DNA of 64,000 bases from Actinoplanes sp. TFC3 (GCF_001553785.1 NZ_LOJP01000001.1:2771794-2835793); one strand, 5' to 3'; shown: positions 8,765 to 17,728, counted from the first letter of the stretch. A program made the numbers and translations. Notes: generated by a model from the letters alone, not told the origin.

Positions 8765-10050
8765 ACATTGCTGGCGTGATGACGACGCTGGAGCGGTTGG
8801 ACGAGGACGTGGCCGAGCTGGCCGACGCCTCGGTCTGGGCGTTGTCCGATGCGGAAACCGTCGAGTGCATGCACTCGATCCACCGCGCCAGCGAAGCTCT
8901 GATGACTGTCCAGCTGCAGTTGGTTCACCAGGCCGAGATTCGTGGTCTACCGGCCGAGCACAAGTTCAAGCATCTGGCGTCCTGGCTGCGGGCTGAGTTG
9001 CGCATCGATCCGACGCCGGCCCGGGAGATGGCCGAGCGCTCGCGGATGCTCGAATGCTGGCCCCGGCTGCGCCAAGCTGTGCTCGACGGGCACACCGACA
9101 TCCGCCAAGCCGAGGTCATCGCCTCGGCTCTCAGCCAGATCCCGGAGACCGTCAACGAGGTTGCCCCCGAGGTGTCGGCGCAGGAGATCGTGGACAAAGC
9201 CGAGCGGATGCTCATCGGCATGGCCGGTGACTTCCCCGCCTACCAGCTACGCCGACTCGGGCAGCGCATCCTCGACCACGTGGCCCCGGAGATCGCCGAG
9301 CGCGCCGAAGAGCTGGCCCTGGAACGCCAGGAAGCCCGCGCACGCCAACAGCGGGGTTTCACGCTGTCGCTGCCGCGCGACGGTCTGGTCCACCTCACCG
9401 GCGCGCTAACCGTCGAGGACGCCGCGACAGTGAAGGCCGCTCTGGAGCCGCTGTGCCGCCCCTGCCCCGCTGACGACCGCACGCCGGCCCAGCAACGCGC
9501 CGACGCCTTGGTCGACGTGTGCCAGCTCGCCCTGCGCACCGGCGACCTGCCCAGCCACGGCGGCGAACCACCCCAGCTTTCCGTGACCGTGGCCTACGAC
9601 AGCCTGACTCAGCAAGTCGGCATCGGCACCCTGGACAACGGTGAACGCCTGTCAGCCGAAGCCATACGACGCTTGGCGTGCGATGCGCGCATCCTGCCCT
9701 ACGTCCTCGGCGGCGCCGGGCAGGTCCTGGATGCCGGACGCTCCAGCCGGACTGCAACCGGCCCGCTGCGCCGCGCGGTTCTGCTGCGCGACGGGGGCTG
9801 CGCGTTTCCCGGCTGTGATGCCCAGGCCCGCTGGGCGAAGATTCATCACATCATCCATTGGTTCAACGGAGGCACCACCGACCTGCCGAACCTGGTCGCC
9901 CTCTGCGGGCGTCACCACGTGCTGATGCACGACCCCAGTTGGGGCTGGCAGGTCCGCATGGGCGCCGACGGGTTGCCGGAATTCATCCCGCCGACATGGG
10001 TCGACCCGCAGCAGGTCCCCCAGCGCAACCAGTTCCACCCGCGGAAGTGA
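8755..10050 (+). CDS. DUF222 / HNH endonuclease (13E12-repeat family)
   Basis: Protein of up to 431 residues with an N-terminal helical DUF222 domain (about residues 30-300) and a C-terminal HNH nuclease domain. The nuclease motif is visible near residues 340-385 as GGCAFPGCDAQARWAKIHHI, then WFNGGTTDLPNLVALCGRHH, with the paired Cys and His metal-binding set. Such proteins are very common and often multicopy in actinobacteria; their role is unresolved, with a DNA-damage link in mycobacteria. The ATG at 8755 overlaps the SOS-like box; ATG 8779 is an alternative start that would leave the box entirely upstream. Neither has a clear ribosome binding site. Confidence 0.88.
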   Translation: MRANIAGVMTTLERLDEDVAELADASVWALSDAETVECMHSIHRASEALMTVQLQLVHQAEIRGLPAEHKFKHLASWLRAELRIDPTPAREMAERSRMLECWPRLRQAVLDGHTDIRQAEVIASALSQIPETVNEVAPEVSAQEIVDKAERMLIGMAGDFPAYQLRRLGQRILDHVAPEIAERAEELALERQEARARQQRGFTLSLPRDGLVHLTGALTVEDAATVKAALEPLCRPCPADDRTPAQQRADALVDVCQLALRTGDLPSHGGEPPQLSVTVAYDSLTQQVGIGTLDNGERLSAEAIRRLACDARILPYVLGGAGQVLDAGRSSRTATGPLRRAVLLRDGGCAFPGCDAQARWAKIHHIIHWFNGGTTDLPNLVALCGRHHVLMHDPSWGWQVRMGADGLPEFIPPTWVDPQQVPQRNQFHPRK

Positions 10051-10224
10051 CCCGCTGATGGGGATCGGGCGAGACGGTGGTGGAGCGCGGACCGTGAGGC
10101 AGAAGATCGCTCATGGCGCGCGCATTGGTTACGGCACGCGGGTGGGTTCCTCAAGTGGATTGCTACGGGAGGCAGATTGCTCGGGCCGACGGACAGCTAC
10201 AGACGGATAGCTACAGGCGCATAG

Positions 10225-10593
10225 CTATGCGAGTCTGCGGCGACCGGCGAAGCCGAGATCGACGCGGTGGTACCACAGGAGCTCTGTCTCGCCCTCCAGC
10301 CAGCAGAGCAGCACCGGCACGCCGTCGAGCTCACCCGGGAAGTCGACAAGCAGCGGCGCGATGCCCTTGATCTCCGCACCGGTCTGCTGGACGGCGGTCA
10401 TCAACTCGTCCATGCGAGCCTCGGCCGCCTTGCGCTCCGGCAACCCGCCCAGCTCAGAGGAATCACCGCCGACGGCAAGCGCCGCGGACAACTCGACCAT
10501 GTCGGCCCGGAGGTCGACAAGCTCGGCGAGCAGCGGCAGCAGTTTGGCCAATTCCTCCCGCGCCTCGGCCACCGTGAACAAACCCATGGCCAT
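10225..10593 (-). CDS. DUF2203 family protein
   Basis: Small soluble protein of 122 residues starting LFTVAEAREELAKLLPLLAELVDLR, typical of DUF2203, and ending with the conserved DFPGELDGVPVLLCWLEGE and LLWYHRVDLGFAGRR. The function of the family is unknown. It is divergent from the DksA/TraR-type gene with only 19 bp between the two start codons, so both promoters must overlap or lie inside the opposite gene. An in-frame ATG two codons downstream is an equally good start. Confidence 0.85.
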   Translation of the reverse strand: MAMGLFTVAEAREELAKLLPLLAELVDLRADMVELSAALAVGGDSSELGGLPERKAAEARMDELMTAVQQTGAEIKGIAPLLVDFPGELDGVPVLLCWLEGETELLWYHRVDLGFAGRRRLA

Positions 10594-10612
10594 CAGCGTA
10601 CGGTGAGCTCAT

Positions 10613-10939
10613 ATGACCCGCGACGAGCTGCTCCGCCTCCACGACCAGGCCAAGACCGAGGCCGCCACGCTGAACGCTGACCTGCACGCGGTATTCGAGG
10701 CATCCCAGCAGTCCAACGCCGACGACGAGCACGACCCCGAGGGCGCCACCATCGGATACGAACGAGCGCAGCTCACCGCTCTGCTGGACGCCAAGCGCCG
10801 GCTCATCAGCGAACTCGACGAGGCCCTGCAGCGACTTGACGCGGGGACGTATGGCGTGTGCGAACGCTGCGGCAATGCGATTCCCGGCGAAAGGCTTGAG
10901 GCCCGGCCGGCCGCCCGGACGTGCGTGGGTTGCGCTTGA
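10613..10939 (+). CDS. DksA/TraR C4-type zinc-finger protein
   Basis: Protein of 108 residues with an N-terminal coiled-coil (LDAKRRLISELDEALQRLDAG) and a C-terminal C4 zinc finger, CERCG and TCVGC separated by 17 residues (YGVCERCGNAIPGERLEARP). Members bind in the RNA polymerase secondary channel and tune stress and stringent-response transcription; actinobacterial versions are mostly uncharacterised. An alarmone synthetase lies 25 kb away in this window, which is only suggestive. It is transcribed away from the DUF2203 gene. Confidence 0.85.
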   Translation: MTRDELLRLHDQAKTEAATLNADLHAVFEASQQSNADDEHDPEGATIGYERAQLTALLDAKRRLISELDEALQRLDAGTYGVCERCGNAIPGERLEARPAARTCVGCA

Positions 10940-11759
10940 GGCGTCCTGCGGCACGGTTTGCCGGTGTGTTGCTGCTGGCGATGCGGAACGCCGCCTTGCG
11001 GGGACGCGATGATCTCTGCGCCTGCTGCGGGGAGGTGGCCGCTGCCAAGTTTTTACGGGCAGCCGATCAGTGGAGAGGTGAGCAGAGAGCCACCTGTAGT
11101 CGAGCTGCGGTCCCGCTCGGCTGGCAGCTGCTCGGGCTGTCTACTGGCTTGATCTGCTGGCCCACTCTGGTTCCGCGACTTCAGTTCAGTTTGAGCTTGA
11201 CAGATCCCAGGTGCCTATCAGCCTGACGCATGTTGCGCGGCTCGTATTTCAAGCGCGGCTCGCAGCCAGGCCCACCTCAACTGCAAGAGTCGCGTTCGCC
11301 CGTGTTGGCCTTGCTGCCGCTAGCCTCGCCTCGCCTGCCTGCCCGGTGGCCGACACAAGCTTCTCCCTGGCGAGTCTCCACTCGAACCACGTCCAGCCGA
11401 GCTCGTCCACGCCCAGGCAGGCCCACTCAAACTCAAGCCGACATACCTCGCCCGAGGCAACACCCATCCGACCGAACTCAACCTTCGCCCGGCGGCCCGT
11501 CCCGGCCCCCATCAAATCCGCGACCAGCCACCTGGCTCAACGCGCTAGGGACCGCTGAATTCTGGGGCCGGCCACAAATTCGTCGAGCTGCGCACCCCGC
11601 GTCGCAAACCCACCCCATCCCGTGCCGAGCCGCCCACCGCAGCCTCAACCGCAGCCCCAACGCAGCCCAAGACACCGCCCGCGAAGCCGCAACCCAGCAG
11701 ACCGCCACCCGCACCCCAGCCCACCCTTCACATCCCTGACAAGATCTTGGTCAATTCGT
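10940..11759. other. Long non-coding stretch with strong C-over-G strand bias
   Basis: No credible gene in about 0.8 kb. Open frames exist but have no ribosome binding site and wrong composition. From about 11240 to 11740 the plus strand is rich in C and poor in G and T; for example 11641-11700 has 29 C against 13 G. The next 60 bp, before the M4 peptidase, turn AT-rich and carry its promoter region. Confidence 0.5.
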
Positions 11760-11773
11760 TGACATCGATGTCA
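11760..11773. promoter_or_regulatory. Perfect 14-bp palindrome TGACATCGATGTCA, LacI-like operator
   Basis: TGACATCGATGTCA is a perfect palindrome with a CG centre, the form typical of LacI/GalR-family operators. It overlaps a TTGACA (-35-like, 11759-11764) followed by TAAATT about 15 bp later, roughly 90 bp before the M4 peptidase start. A sister site, TGACAGCGTTGTCA, precedes the GH92 gene at 58981. Confidence 0.55.
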
Positions 11774-11860
11774 GAGCTGTAAATTTGAGGTTTGCTGACT
11801 GTTCAATCTTCAAGCTCTCCGCCATCCTTGCCAGATCGATGAATGTTGATCTGGGGAGGA

Positions 11861-14113
11861 ATGCAGTTGAGATCAGTTCTCGCACTGGCCGGCGCCATCC
11901 TGCTGGCTGGTAGCGGCATCGCGGTCACCGCCACGAGTGCGTCCGCCGCGCCGCCGCCTACGCCGTCTCCCTCGCTGCTTGCCGACGCCGGCGCGGCACT
12001 GAGGGACCACATGACCGCCATCAAGGGTTCGGCGCAGGACAAGTTCACGGTCTACAGCAGCAAGAAGGACGCCAAGGGCAACGGCGCAGTGCGCTACACG
12101 CGTACGTACCAAGGCTTGCGGGTCTACGGTGGTGACCTCGTTGTCCGGGTGGCCGCCGACGGTCGCTACACCGGAAGCTCGGTGGGGTTGGCCAAGCCGT
12201 TGTCGCTGAGCGTGAACCCCAAGGTGACCGCCGCAAGCGCCAAGCTGGCCGCGCAGAAGGCGTTCTCCGGCAGGGCTTCCAAGACCGGATCCCCCGAGTT
12301 GTTCGTCGATGCCAGCAACGGCTCGCCCGTGCTGGCGTGGGAGACCGTGGTCGAGGGGTTCGCCAAGGATGGGCAGACGCCGTCCAAGCTGCACGTGATC
12401 ACCGACGCCTCGACCGGCCGGGTGCGGGGTTCGTTCGACGAGATCGAGACCGTGGACGGCACCGGGAACAGCATCTACTCCGGTCCGGTCACCATCGGCA
12501 CGACCGCGACGGCCACCGGGTTCAGCCTGGTCGACCCGGATCGGGGCGATGGACGTACCTGCGATCTGAACAACGGCAGCTCGACCTGCACCACCTTTAC
12601 CGACGCGGACAACGTCTGGGGCAACGGCACCAACTCCGATCGCGCCTCGGCCGCAGCGGACGCGCACTTCGGCGCCGCCGTCACGTTCAATTATTTCAAG
12701 AACGTGCACGGGCGCAACGGCATCTTCGGCACCGGGGCGGGCGTACCGTCGCGGGTGCACTACGGCAACCAGTACGTGAACGCGTTCTGGGACGGCGCGC
12801 AGATGACCTACGGTGACGGCGAGGGTAACGCCAACCCGCTGGTCGCCCTGGACGTCGCCGGGCACGAGATGTCGCACGGCGTCACCGAGAACGTGGTTCC
12901 GGGCGGGCTGACCTACTCCGGCGAGTCGGGCGGTCTCAACGAGGCCACCAGCGACATCTTCGGCACAATGGTCGAGTTCTACGCCAACACCGCCAGCGAC
13001 CCGGGCGACTACGACATCGGCGAGAAGATCGACATCTTCGGTACGGGCGAACCGCTGCGGTACATGTACAACCCGGCCCTGGACGGCGTGTCACACAGCT
13101 GCTGGTCGAGCAGCACCAACAGCGTTGACGTGCACTACTCCTCCGGCGTGGCCAACCACTTCTTCTTCGACCTCGCCGAGGGCACCGGCTCCACCTCGTT
13201 CGGCACATCTCCGGTCTGCGGCTCGGCCGACCCGGTGGTCGGCATCGGCCGCGAGAAGGCCGAGAAGATCTGGTTCCGCGCCCTGGACACCTACTTCGTG
13301 TCGAACACCAAGTACGTCAACACCGCCCAGCCGTCCAACACCGCGCGGGCCTACTCGCTCGCCGCAGCCGCGGACCTGTACGGCGAATGCGGTACGGAGT
13401 ACAAGGCAGTCCAGTCCGCCTGGTCCGCGGTCAACGTGGCCGGCAGCGACTACTGCCCCACCGACCACGACTTCTCGATCGCCACGTCACCGGCCACAGT
13501 CACCGTGGACCGCGGCGAGACCGTCACCACCGAGCTCAGCACCACAGTTACCAACGGCACCCCGGAAACGATAACGCTGACGGCGTCCGGCGCTCCGGCC
13601 GGCGCCACGGTCACCATCTCCCCGGCCGAAGTCACCGCGGGCGAATCGGCCACGGTGACGGTGAGCACTGACGACTCGCTGGGCACGGGCACGTACCCGA
13701 TCACGTTGACCGGCACGTCGCCCTCGGCCCGGCATTCGGCCACGTTCACGGTGTCGGTGCGCAGCGCGGGTGGTTGCGCCGGGGCCAACGACAATGACGT
13801 CGCTATTCCCGACAACAGCACCGTGACCAGCACCATCGACCTCACGGGCTGCACGGCGACCCCGTCGGCCACGAGCGCGGTGGAGGTGCACATCGTCCAC
13901 ACGTACATCGGGGACCTGGTGGTCAGCCTGATCGCCCCCGATGGCACGGCGTACGTGCTGCACAACCGCGCCGGCGGTGGCACCGACAACATCGACAACA
14001 CGTACTCGGTGAACCTGTCGGGCGAGTCGGCCGACGGCGTCTGGACGCTCAAGGTGCAGGACGCGGCCAACATCGACACCGGTTACCTGAACAGCTGGAA
14101 GCTCTCACTCTGA
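11861..14113 (+). CDS. Secreted thermolysin-like metallopeptidase (M4) with P/Homo B domain
   Basis: Extracellular zinc endopeptidase of about 750 residues. A Sec signal peptide (SVLALAGAILLAGSGIAVTA, cleavage after ASA) is followed by an FTP/PepSY-type propeptide to about residue 200. In the catalytic domain HEMSH (near residue 334) gives two zinc ligands and the catalytic Glu, and GLNEATSDIFG about 22 residues later gives the third ligand. C-terminal to it are an Ig-like beta domain (~550-645) and a P/Homo B domain ending in WTLKVQDAANIDTGYLNSWK. GGAGG at 11855 is only 1 base from ATG 11861 but 7 bases from TTG 11867, so TTG may be the true start; ATG 11843 is less likely. A strong terminator follows. 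Confidence 0.92.
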   Translation: MQLRSVLALAGAILLAGSGIAVTATSASAAPPPTPSPSLLADAGAALRDHMTAIKGSAQDKFTVYSSKKDAKGNGAVRYTRTYQGLRVYGGDLVVRVAADGRYTGSSVGLAKPLSLSVNPKVTAASAKLAAQKAFSGRASKTGSPELFVDASNGSPVLAWETVVEGFAKDGQTPSKLHVITDASTGRVRGSFDEIETVDGTGNSIYSGPVTIGTTATATGFSLVDPDRGDGRTCDLNNGSSTCTTFTDADNVWGNGTNSDRASAAADAHFGAAVTFNYFKNVHGRNGIFGTGAGVPSRVHYGNQYVNAFWDGAQMTYGDGEGNANPLVALDVAGHEMSHGVTENVVPGGLTYSGESGGLNEATSDIFGTMVEFYANTASDPGDYDIGEKIDIFGTGEPLRYMYNPALDGVSHSCWSSSTNSVDVHYSSGVANHFFFDLAEGTGSTSFGTSPVCGSADPVVGIGREKAEKIWFRALDTYFVSNTKYVNTAQPSNTARAYSLAAAADLYGECGTEYKAVQSAWSAVNVAGSDYCPTDHDFSIATSPATVTVDRGETVTTELSTTVTNGTPETITLTASGAPAGATVTISPAEVTAGESATVTVSTDDSLGTGTYPITLTGTSPSARHSATFTVSVRSAGGCAGANDNDVAIPDNSTVTSTIDLTGCTATPSATSAVEVHIVHTYIGDLVVSLIAPDGTAYVLHNRAGGGTDNIDNTYSVNLSGESADGVWTLKVQDAANIDTGYLNSWKLSL

Positions 14114-14134
14114 GCGCGCGTCTGATCAGCTGAT

Positions 14135-14172
14135 TGTCGAGGGGTCCCGGTGTCTGCCGGGACCCCTCGACA
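14135..14172 (+). terminator. Transcription terminator after the M4 peptidase
   Basis: Perfect 16-bp stem, TGTCGAGGGGTCCCGG against CCGGGACCCCTCGACA, with a 6-base loop, 22 bp past the stop codon. It has no T run, as is common in high-GC actinomycetes, and may act in both directions. Confidence 0.75.
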
Positions 14173-14284
14173 TCCGGTACGAAGTGAGCGCTTGCCCGCC
14201 GCACAGTCACCCCCGACCTGGGTAGCACCGCGTCGTCCCAGCCCACCGACGAGCTATGCCGGTGACAGCGCTGCCCGAGCGGAG

Positions 14285-14776
14285 CTAGGCGAACAAAGCC
14301 AACTGGTCCGGAGCCAGCAGGTCGCGTAGCCGGGCCAGCGACCGCTTGGTCTGGCTCTTCACCACGCTGGCCGGGATGTTCAGCACGTCAGCGGTCTGCC
14401 CCACGCTGTAGTCCTCGAAGTAGCGCAGGATCACGATCGCCCGGTCACGCGGCGGTAATTGGCCCAGAGCTTCGAGCATAGTCAGGCGCAGGTCCGGCGT
14501 GGCGGCGTCGGCGATGTCGGCGAAGTCCGCGGTGATCCGCTCGCTGGAGCTGCGACGGCGGCGGTAGTCGAGGTAGGCGCGGAAAAGGATCTTCTGGGCG
14601 TACGCGTGCGGATTCTCGGCCTGGGTGACCCGGCGCCAGGACACGTAGAGCTTGGTCAGCGTGGTCTGGGTGAGATCCTGCGCAAGATGCCAGTCGCGGC
14701 AGAGCATGAACGCGGTGGAGCGCAGCCGCTCGGCGGACGCGCGCGCGAAGATCTCGAACTCGTCGTCGTTGGTCAC
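14285..14776 (-). CDS. SigE-family ECF sigma factor
   Basis: Sigma-70 factor of 163 residues of the actinobacterial SigE/TIGR02983 group. Region 2: FARASAERLRSTAFMLCRDW with LAQDLTQTTLTKLYVSWRRV and NPHAYAQKILFRAYLDYRRR. Region 4: LGQLPPRDRAIVILRYFEDY with VGQTADVLNIPASVVKSQTKRSLARLR. It directs RNA polymerase to a private promoter set. The start has GGAG 8 bases upstream, overlapping the end of the membrane-protein gene 5 bp before it, so the two form an operon with the membrane partner encoded first. Confidence 0.9.
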   Translation of the reverse strand: MTNDDEFEIFARASAERLRSTAFMLCRDWHLAQDLTQTTLTKLYVSWRRVTQAENPHAYAQKILFRAYLDYRRRRSSSERITADFADIADAATPDLRLTMLEALGQLPPRDRAIVILRYFEDYSVGQTADVLNIPASVVKSQTKRSLARLRDLLAPDQLALFA

Positions 14777-14781
14777 GGCGT

Positions 14782-15657
14782 CTACTCCGCGTTCGCCGGC
14801 ACGTCGGCGAACCTCTTGTTGCCCGAGTCGACCAGCTCAGCGTCCATGCTGGATCCCCAGCGCGCGTCGGACAGGACGGTAACCGCTTCGTCGAGCGACA
14901 ATGCCGGGCGCGCCGGCTTCTCGTCGGAGCCCAGGCACGTGGCGATGTTCATCTCGAGGTGGCCGCCGGTGGCGTACGACGCGCCGATGACCGTGGACTG
15001 CACGCAGTTGCCTTCGACCGGGAACGCCTCGAACGCCACGGTGCCGGGCTTGAGGTCCCGGCCCTCGTACGGTTTGAGCCAGACGCGGATCATGCCGGGC
15101 CCCTTGCCGGTGTCGAGGTACACCTGCGCGAACAACCCGTCGTCGGCGTTGGCGGCCACGTTGGTGAGTTTGCCCTTCGGCAGCAGCTGGGTGAGCAGCT
15201 CGAGCACGGCCTGCGGGGTGGCCCGGGCCACCTTGCCGGAGTCGTGCTGCCCGTTCGCCCGCACGGTCCACGTCTTCGCCCTCAAGCCTGAGAAATCCGA
15301 CGAATCGGCCGAGATGGACGGGTCGACGACGGTCGGATCGAACTCCGAGGGCTCGGACGACGCGGGGATTGACGAGGGTGACGCAGACGGGGACGGCGGC
15401 CGGGACAACGGTGCCGGACTTGCCGGCGACGCGGCCGGGGCAGCGGGCTGCACCTGAGTGTCGCCGGAGGGCCACGCCACGGCAGCACCGGCCAGGAGCA
15501 CGCCGACCACGGCAGCGGACACGCCCGCCATCGCGTACCGGCGGCGACGCGCGATCCGGCGGCCGTCGAGCATCGCCGTCGCGATGAGGTCACCCAGCGG
15601 CGGCGGGCGCTCCTCGCTCAGTTCGGACCGCATCAGCGCCCTCAGATCCTCGGTCAC
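14782..15657 (-). CDS. Membrane protein paired with SigE-like factor, putative anti-sigma
   Basis: Single-pass membrane protein of 291 residues. The N-terminal cytoplasmic part (LRALMRSELSEERPPPLGDL and ARRRRYAMAG) is followed by one transmembrane helix (about residues 40-62), a Pro/Ser-rich linker (~70-110) and an extracytoplasmic domain. This layout matches the membrane partners often encoded beside SigE-family genes and presumed to hold the sigma factor. No zinc-binding HxxxCxxC motif is seen, so any anti-sigma mechanism is not the ZAS type. The GTG at 15657 has GGAAGGA upstream. An anti-sigma role is inferred from context only. Confidence 0.65.
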   Translation of the reverse strand: MTEDLRALMRSELSEERPPPLGDLIATAMLDGRRIARRRRYAMAGVSAAVVGVLLAGAAVAWPSGDTQVQPAAPAASPASPAPLSRPPSPSASPSSIPASSEPSEFDPTVVDPSISADSSDFSGLRAKTWTVRANGQHDSGKVARATPQAVLELLTQLLPKGKLTNVAANADDGLFAQVYLDTGKGPGMIRVWLKPYEGRDLKPGTVAFEAFPVEGNCVQSTVIGASYATGGHLEMNIATCLGSDEKPARPALSLDEAVTVLSDARWGSSMDAELVDSGNKRFADVPANAE

Positions 15658-16030
15658 GGCCGTCCTTCCCTGTGCGGTGGCCTCTCTCCCCCAACGACGC
15701 ACCGACTCTGCCATTCGGTGACACCCCGGCACCAACCTTCTTACTGAGATCGTCAACAGGCGGCCCGGAACCGCCCTGAAGAGCATGATCACCCGGTCGA
15801 CGCTGCTCAGCAGCGCCGCTGCCCAGAGCGTGGCGCTCGGGCGCTGCTGGCATCGGCGGACATTCGCGGTCGCGCAATGGACCCGCTCGCAGGGCTGGTT
15901 CGGCGGCAAGGACTTCGTCCCCAACTCGTTCTCTGTAACCGCATGCGCAGCAGGCACCGCTACCACCACGCTGCGTCCGAGCGCGATGTCGTCTGCGTGG
16001 TTGGGTAGCGTTTCCCCGGGGAGGTGGCCG
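15658..16030. other. Intergenic region, divergent promoters
   Basis: Spacer of about 370 bp between the membrane-protein gene (minus) and the IclR gene (plus). An open frame continues upstream of IclR through it, but its residues do not belong to the IclR family and the ribosome binding site is at 16020. I see no RNA structure or repeat in it. Confidence 0.45.
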
Positions 16031-16810
16031 GTGAGCGCATCCGAGCAGGATCCGCAACGCCCGCAAGAGGTTCGCTCGGTCTCGCGCGCGCTCGACATTC
16101 TCAGCGCGTTCAGCACAGCCCACCCGCGCCTGCAACTGTCCGAGCTGGCCAACGCCGTCGGGCTCCCCCGGCCCAGTGTGCGGCGTATCGCGCTGACCCT
16201 GATCGAGCGGGGCTTCCTGCGCCAGGACGACGACGGGTCGTACCTGCTCGGCACCCGGCTGCTGGAGCTGGGCAGCCAGGTGGTGGAGACGTCAGCGATC
16301 GCCCGGCAGACCCGGGCCTGCGCCGACGAGCTGTCCCGGAGGACCGGCGAAACCGTGCTGGTGGCCGAAGTCGACTGGACCTCGCTGTCGCTGCTCATCG
16401 TCGGCAAGCGGCAGCCGGTCAACCCGGCTGCCGCCACCTCACCGGTGGGACGGCGGCTCACCATCACCAGCGGGTGCATGGCCAAGGCGGTGCTGTTCGG
16501 GTTGCCGCCGGAGGGGACGGCGGCGATCGTTCCCCGGCTGCGGCTGACCCCGTTCACGCCGCGCACCATTGTGGACCCCACCGTGCTGGCCGCCGACATC
16601 GAGGCGAGCCGGGCGCGGGGGTACGCCATGCAGTCGAATGAGTTCCTGCCCGGGATGGCAGGCGTGGCGGTTCCGGTCCACGTGTCCGGTCAGGTGGCCG
16701 GCACGGTGGCGGTACTCGGCATGGCCACCCGCTATCCGCGAGCCCAGCTCGACCGCACCGGCCAGTTGATCCGCCGGGTGCTCGCCCAGCACCGGCTCAC
16801 CACCAAGTAG
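16031..16810 (+). CDS. IclR-family transcriptional regulator
   Basis: Regulator of 259 residues. The N-terminal winged helix is RSVSRALDILSAFSTAHPRL with LSELANAVGLPRPSVRRIALTLIERGFL; the C-terminal IclR effector domain (~90-255) ends in the family motif GMAGVAVPVHVSGQVAGTVA. Members respond to small organic acids or aromatics. GGAGG sits 6 bases before the GTG at 16031, which fixes the start. The neighbouring genes do not form an obvious catabolic operon, so the target is not clear. Confidence 0.9.
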   Translation: MSASEQDPQRPQEVRSVSRALDILSAFSTAHPRLQLSELANAVGLPRPSVRRIALTLIERGFLRQDDDGSYLLGTRLLELGSQVVETSAIARQTRACADELSRRTGETVLVAEVDWTSLSLLIVGKRQPVNPAAATSPVGRRLTITSGCMAKAVLFGLPPEGTAAIVPRLRLTPFTPRTIVDPTVLAADIEASRARGYAMQSNEFLPGMAGVAVPVHVSGQVAGTVAVLGMATRYPRAQLDRTGQLIRRVLAQHRLTTK

Positions 16811-16911
16811 AGCACCGGCTCACCCCGCGTTCCGCTCTGCGGAACGCTGTCTCGTCACCGCCCGTAACCCCTGGCTAGCCTCCACCGAACCGAACTCCAG
16901 GAGGCACCATC

Positions 16912-17046
16912 GTGGCACGCGACACCAGCGGAACCCCCCTGCCCGACGAGGAAACCGGCGGCATCTCCACGCTGGCGGTTGCCGGAATGATCCTGCTGTT
17001 CCTGGTGGCGATGGGAGTGCTGCTCTACTTGGCTTTCTCTGGATGA
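16912..17046 (+). CDS. Small single-pass membrane protein (44 aa)
   Basis: GTG start with AGGAGG 7 bases upstream. The 44 residues begin with a polar, Pro/acidic stretch (ARDTSGTPLPDEETGG), then one hydrophobic helix (STLAVAGMILLFLVAMGVLL) and end YLAFSG. This is a typical actinobacterial micro-protein of unknown function. The stop codon lies inside the first unit of an 18-bp tandem repeat. The strong ribosome binding site and a clean transmembrane segment make it a believable gene. Confidence 0.65.
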   Translation: MARDTSGTPLPDEETGGISTLAVAGMILLFLVAMGVLLYLAFSG

Positions 17047-17071
17047 AGCGCCCTCTCTGGATGAAGCGCCT
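17036..17071. repeat. 18-bp tandem direct repeat, two copies
   Basis: TCTCTGGATGAAGCGCC(C/T) occurs twice back to back (17036-17053, 17054-17071) with a third partial start (TCTCTTGAA) after. The first unit contains the stop codon of the 44-residue membrane protein, so loss or gain of whole units would not alter that protein. Confidence 0.8.
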
Positions 17072-17098
17072 TCTCTTGAATAGTCCCGGGCTCGAAAG

Positions 17099-17728
17099 TC
17101 AGGCAGCCGCGGCCAGTGGCGCGAAGGGCTGGCCCGCGCAGTGGTGACGCCGGCACAGCACCACGTATCCCACGTCCGCGCCGGTGTCGCCCAGCACCAC
17201 GGTGTCGCCGTCGCGGACCATTTCCCCGCTGACCACGCGGGCGTTCATCCGGGCCGGCTGCCCGCACCAGCACATCGGGTACACCTGCAGCGCCTCGACG
17301 ACGTCGGCGAGCACGACCAGCCGCGCCGAGCCGGGAAACTGCAGGCCGCGGAAGTCCGACAGCAGCCCGAACGTGAACACGTCGATGTTGTGGTCGTCCA
17401 CCAGCGTGGCCAGCTGGTCGACCTGCTCCGGGGACAGGAACTGAGCCTCGTCGACGATCACATGGTCGACGCGCGGCTCGGGCCGCTGCAGCACCAGGTC
17501 GGTCAAGTCGGTGTCCGCGCCGATCTCCAGGGCGTCGGCGGCCAAGCCGATGCGGGAGGACACTATTCCGGTGCCGGCGCGGTCAAGGCGGGTCATCAGC
17601 AAGCCACGACGCCCGCACGCTGCGTAAGTGTGCCGGTACTGCAACACCATGGTGCTCTTGCCGCTGTTCATCGCCGCGTGCCGATAGTGCAGCTGAGCCA
17701 CCGCAAATGCCGCCTCTCCCAGGTTCAT
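17099..17728 (-). CDS. tdk: Thymidine kinase (type II)
   Basis: Salvage enzyme of 209 residues that phosphorylates thymidine (and deoxyuridine) with ATP. The P-loop is AAMNSGKST (residues 18-26; GPMFSGKS in most homologues), the Walker B/lasso Asp-Glu is VIVDEAQFLSPEQ, and the structural zinc site is formed by CWC and the later CRRHHC. Length and motif order fit the type II family. The ATG start lies inside a triplicated ribosome-binding/start module (17726-17774), which is unusual. It converges on the 44-residue membrane protein gene. Confidence 0.92.
   Translation of the reverse strand: MNLGEAAFAVAQLHYRHAAMNSGKSTMVLQYRHTYAACGRRGLLMTRLDRAGTGIVSSRIGLAADALEIGADTDLTDLVLQRPEPRVDHVIVDEAQFLSPEQVDQLATLVDDHNIDVFTFGLLSDFRGLQFPGSARLVVLADVVEALQVYPMCWCGQPARMNARVVSGEMVRDGDTVVLGDTGADVGYVVLCRRHHCAGQPFAPLAAAA

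Noticed and set aside
14782..15657. Zinc-binding anti-sigma (ZAS) domain in the SigE partner
   Set aside because: No HxxxCxxC is present, so only a general membrane-partner role is proposed.
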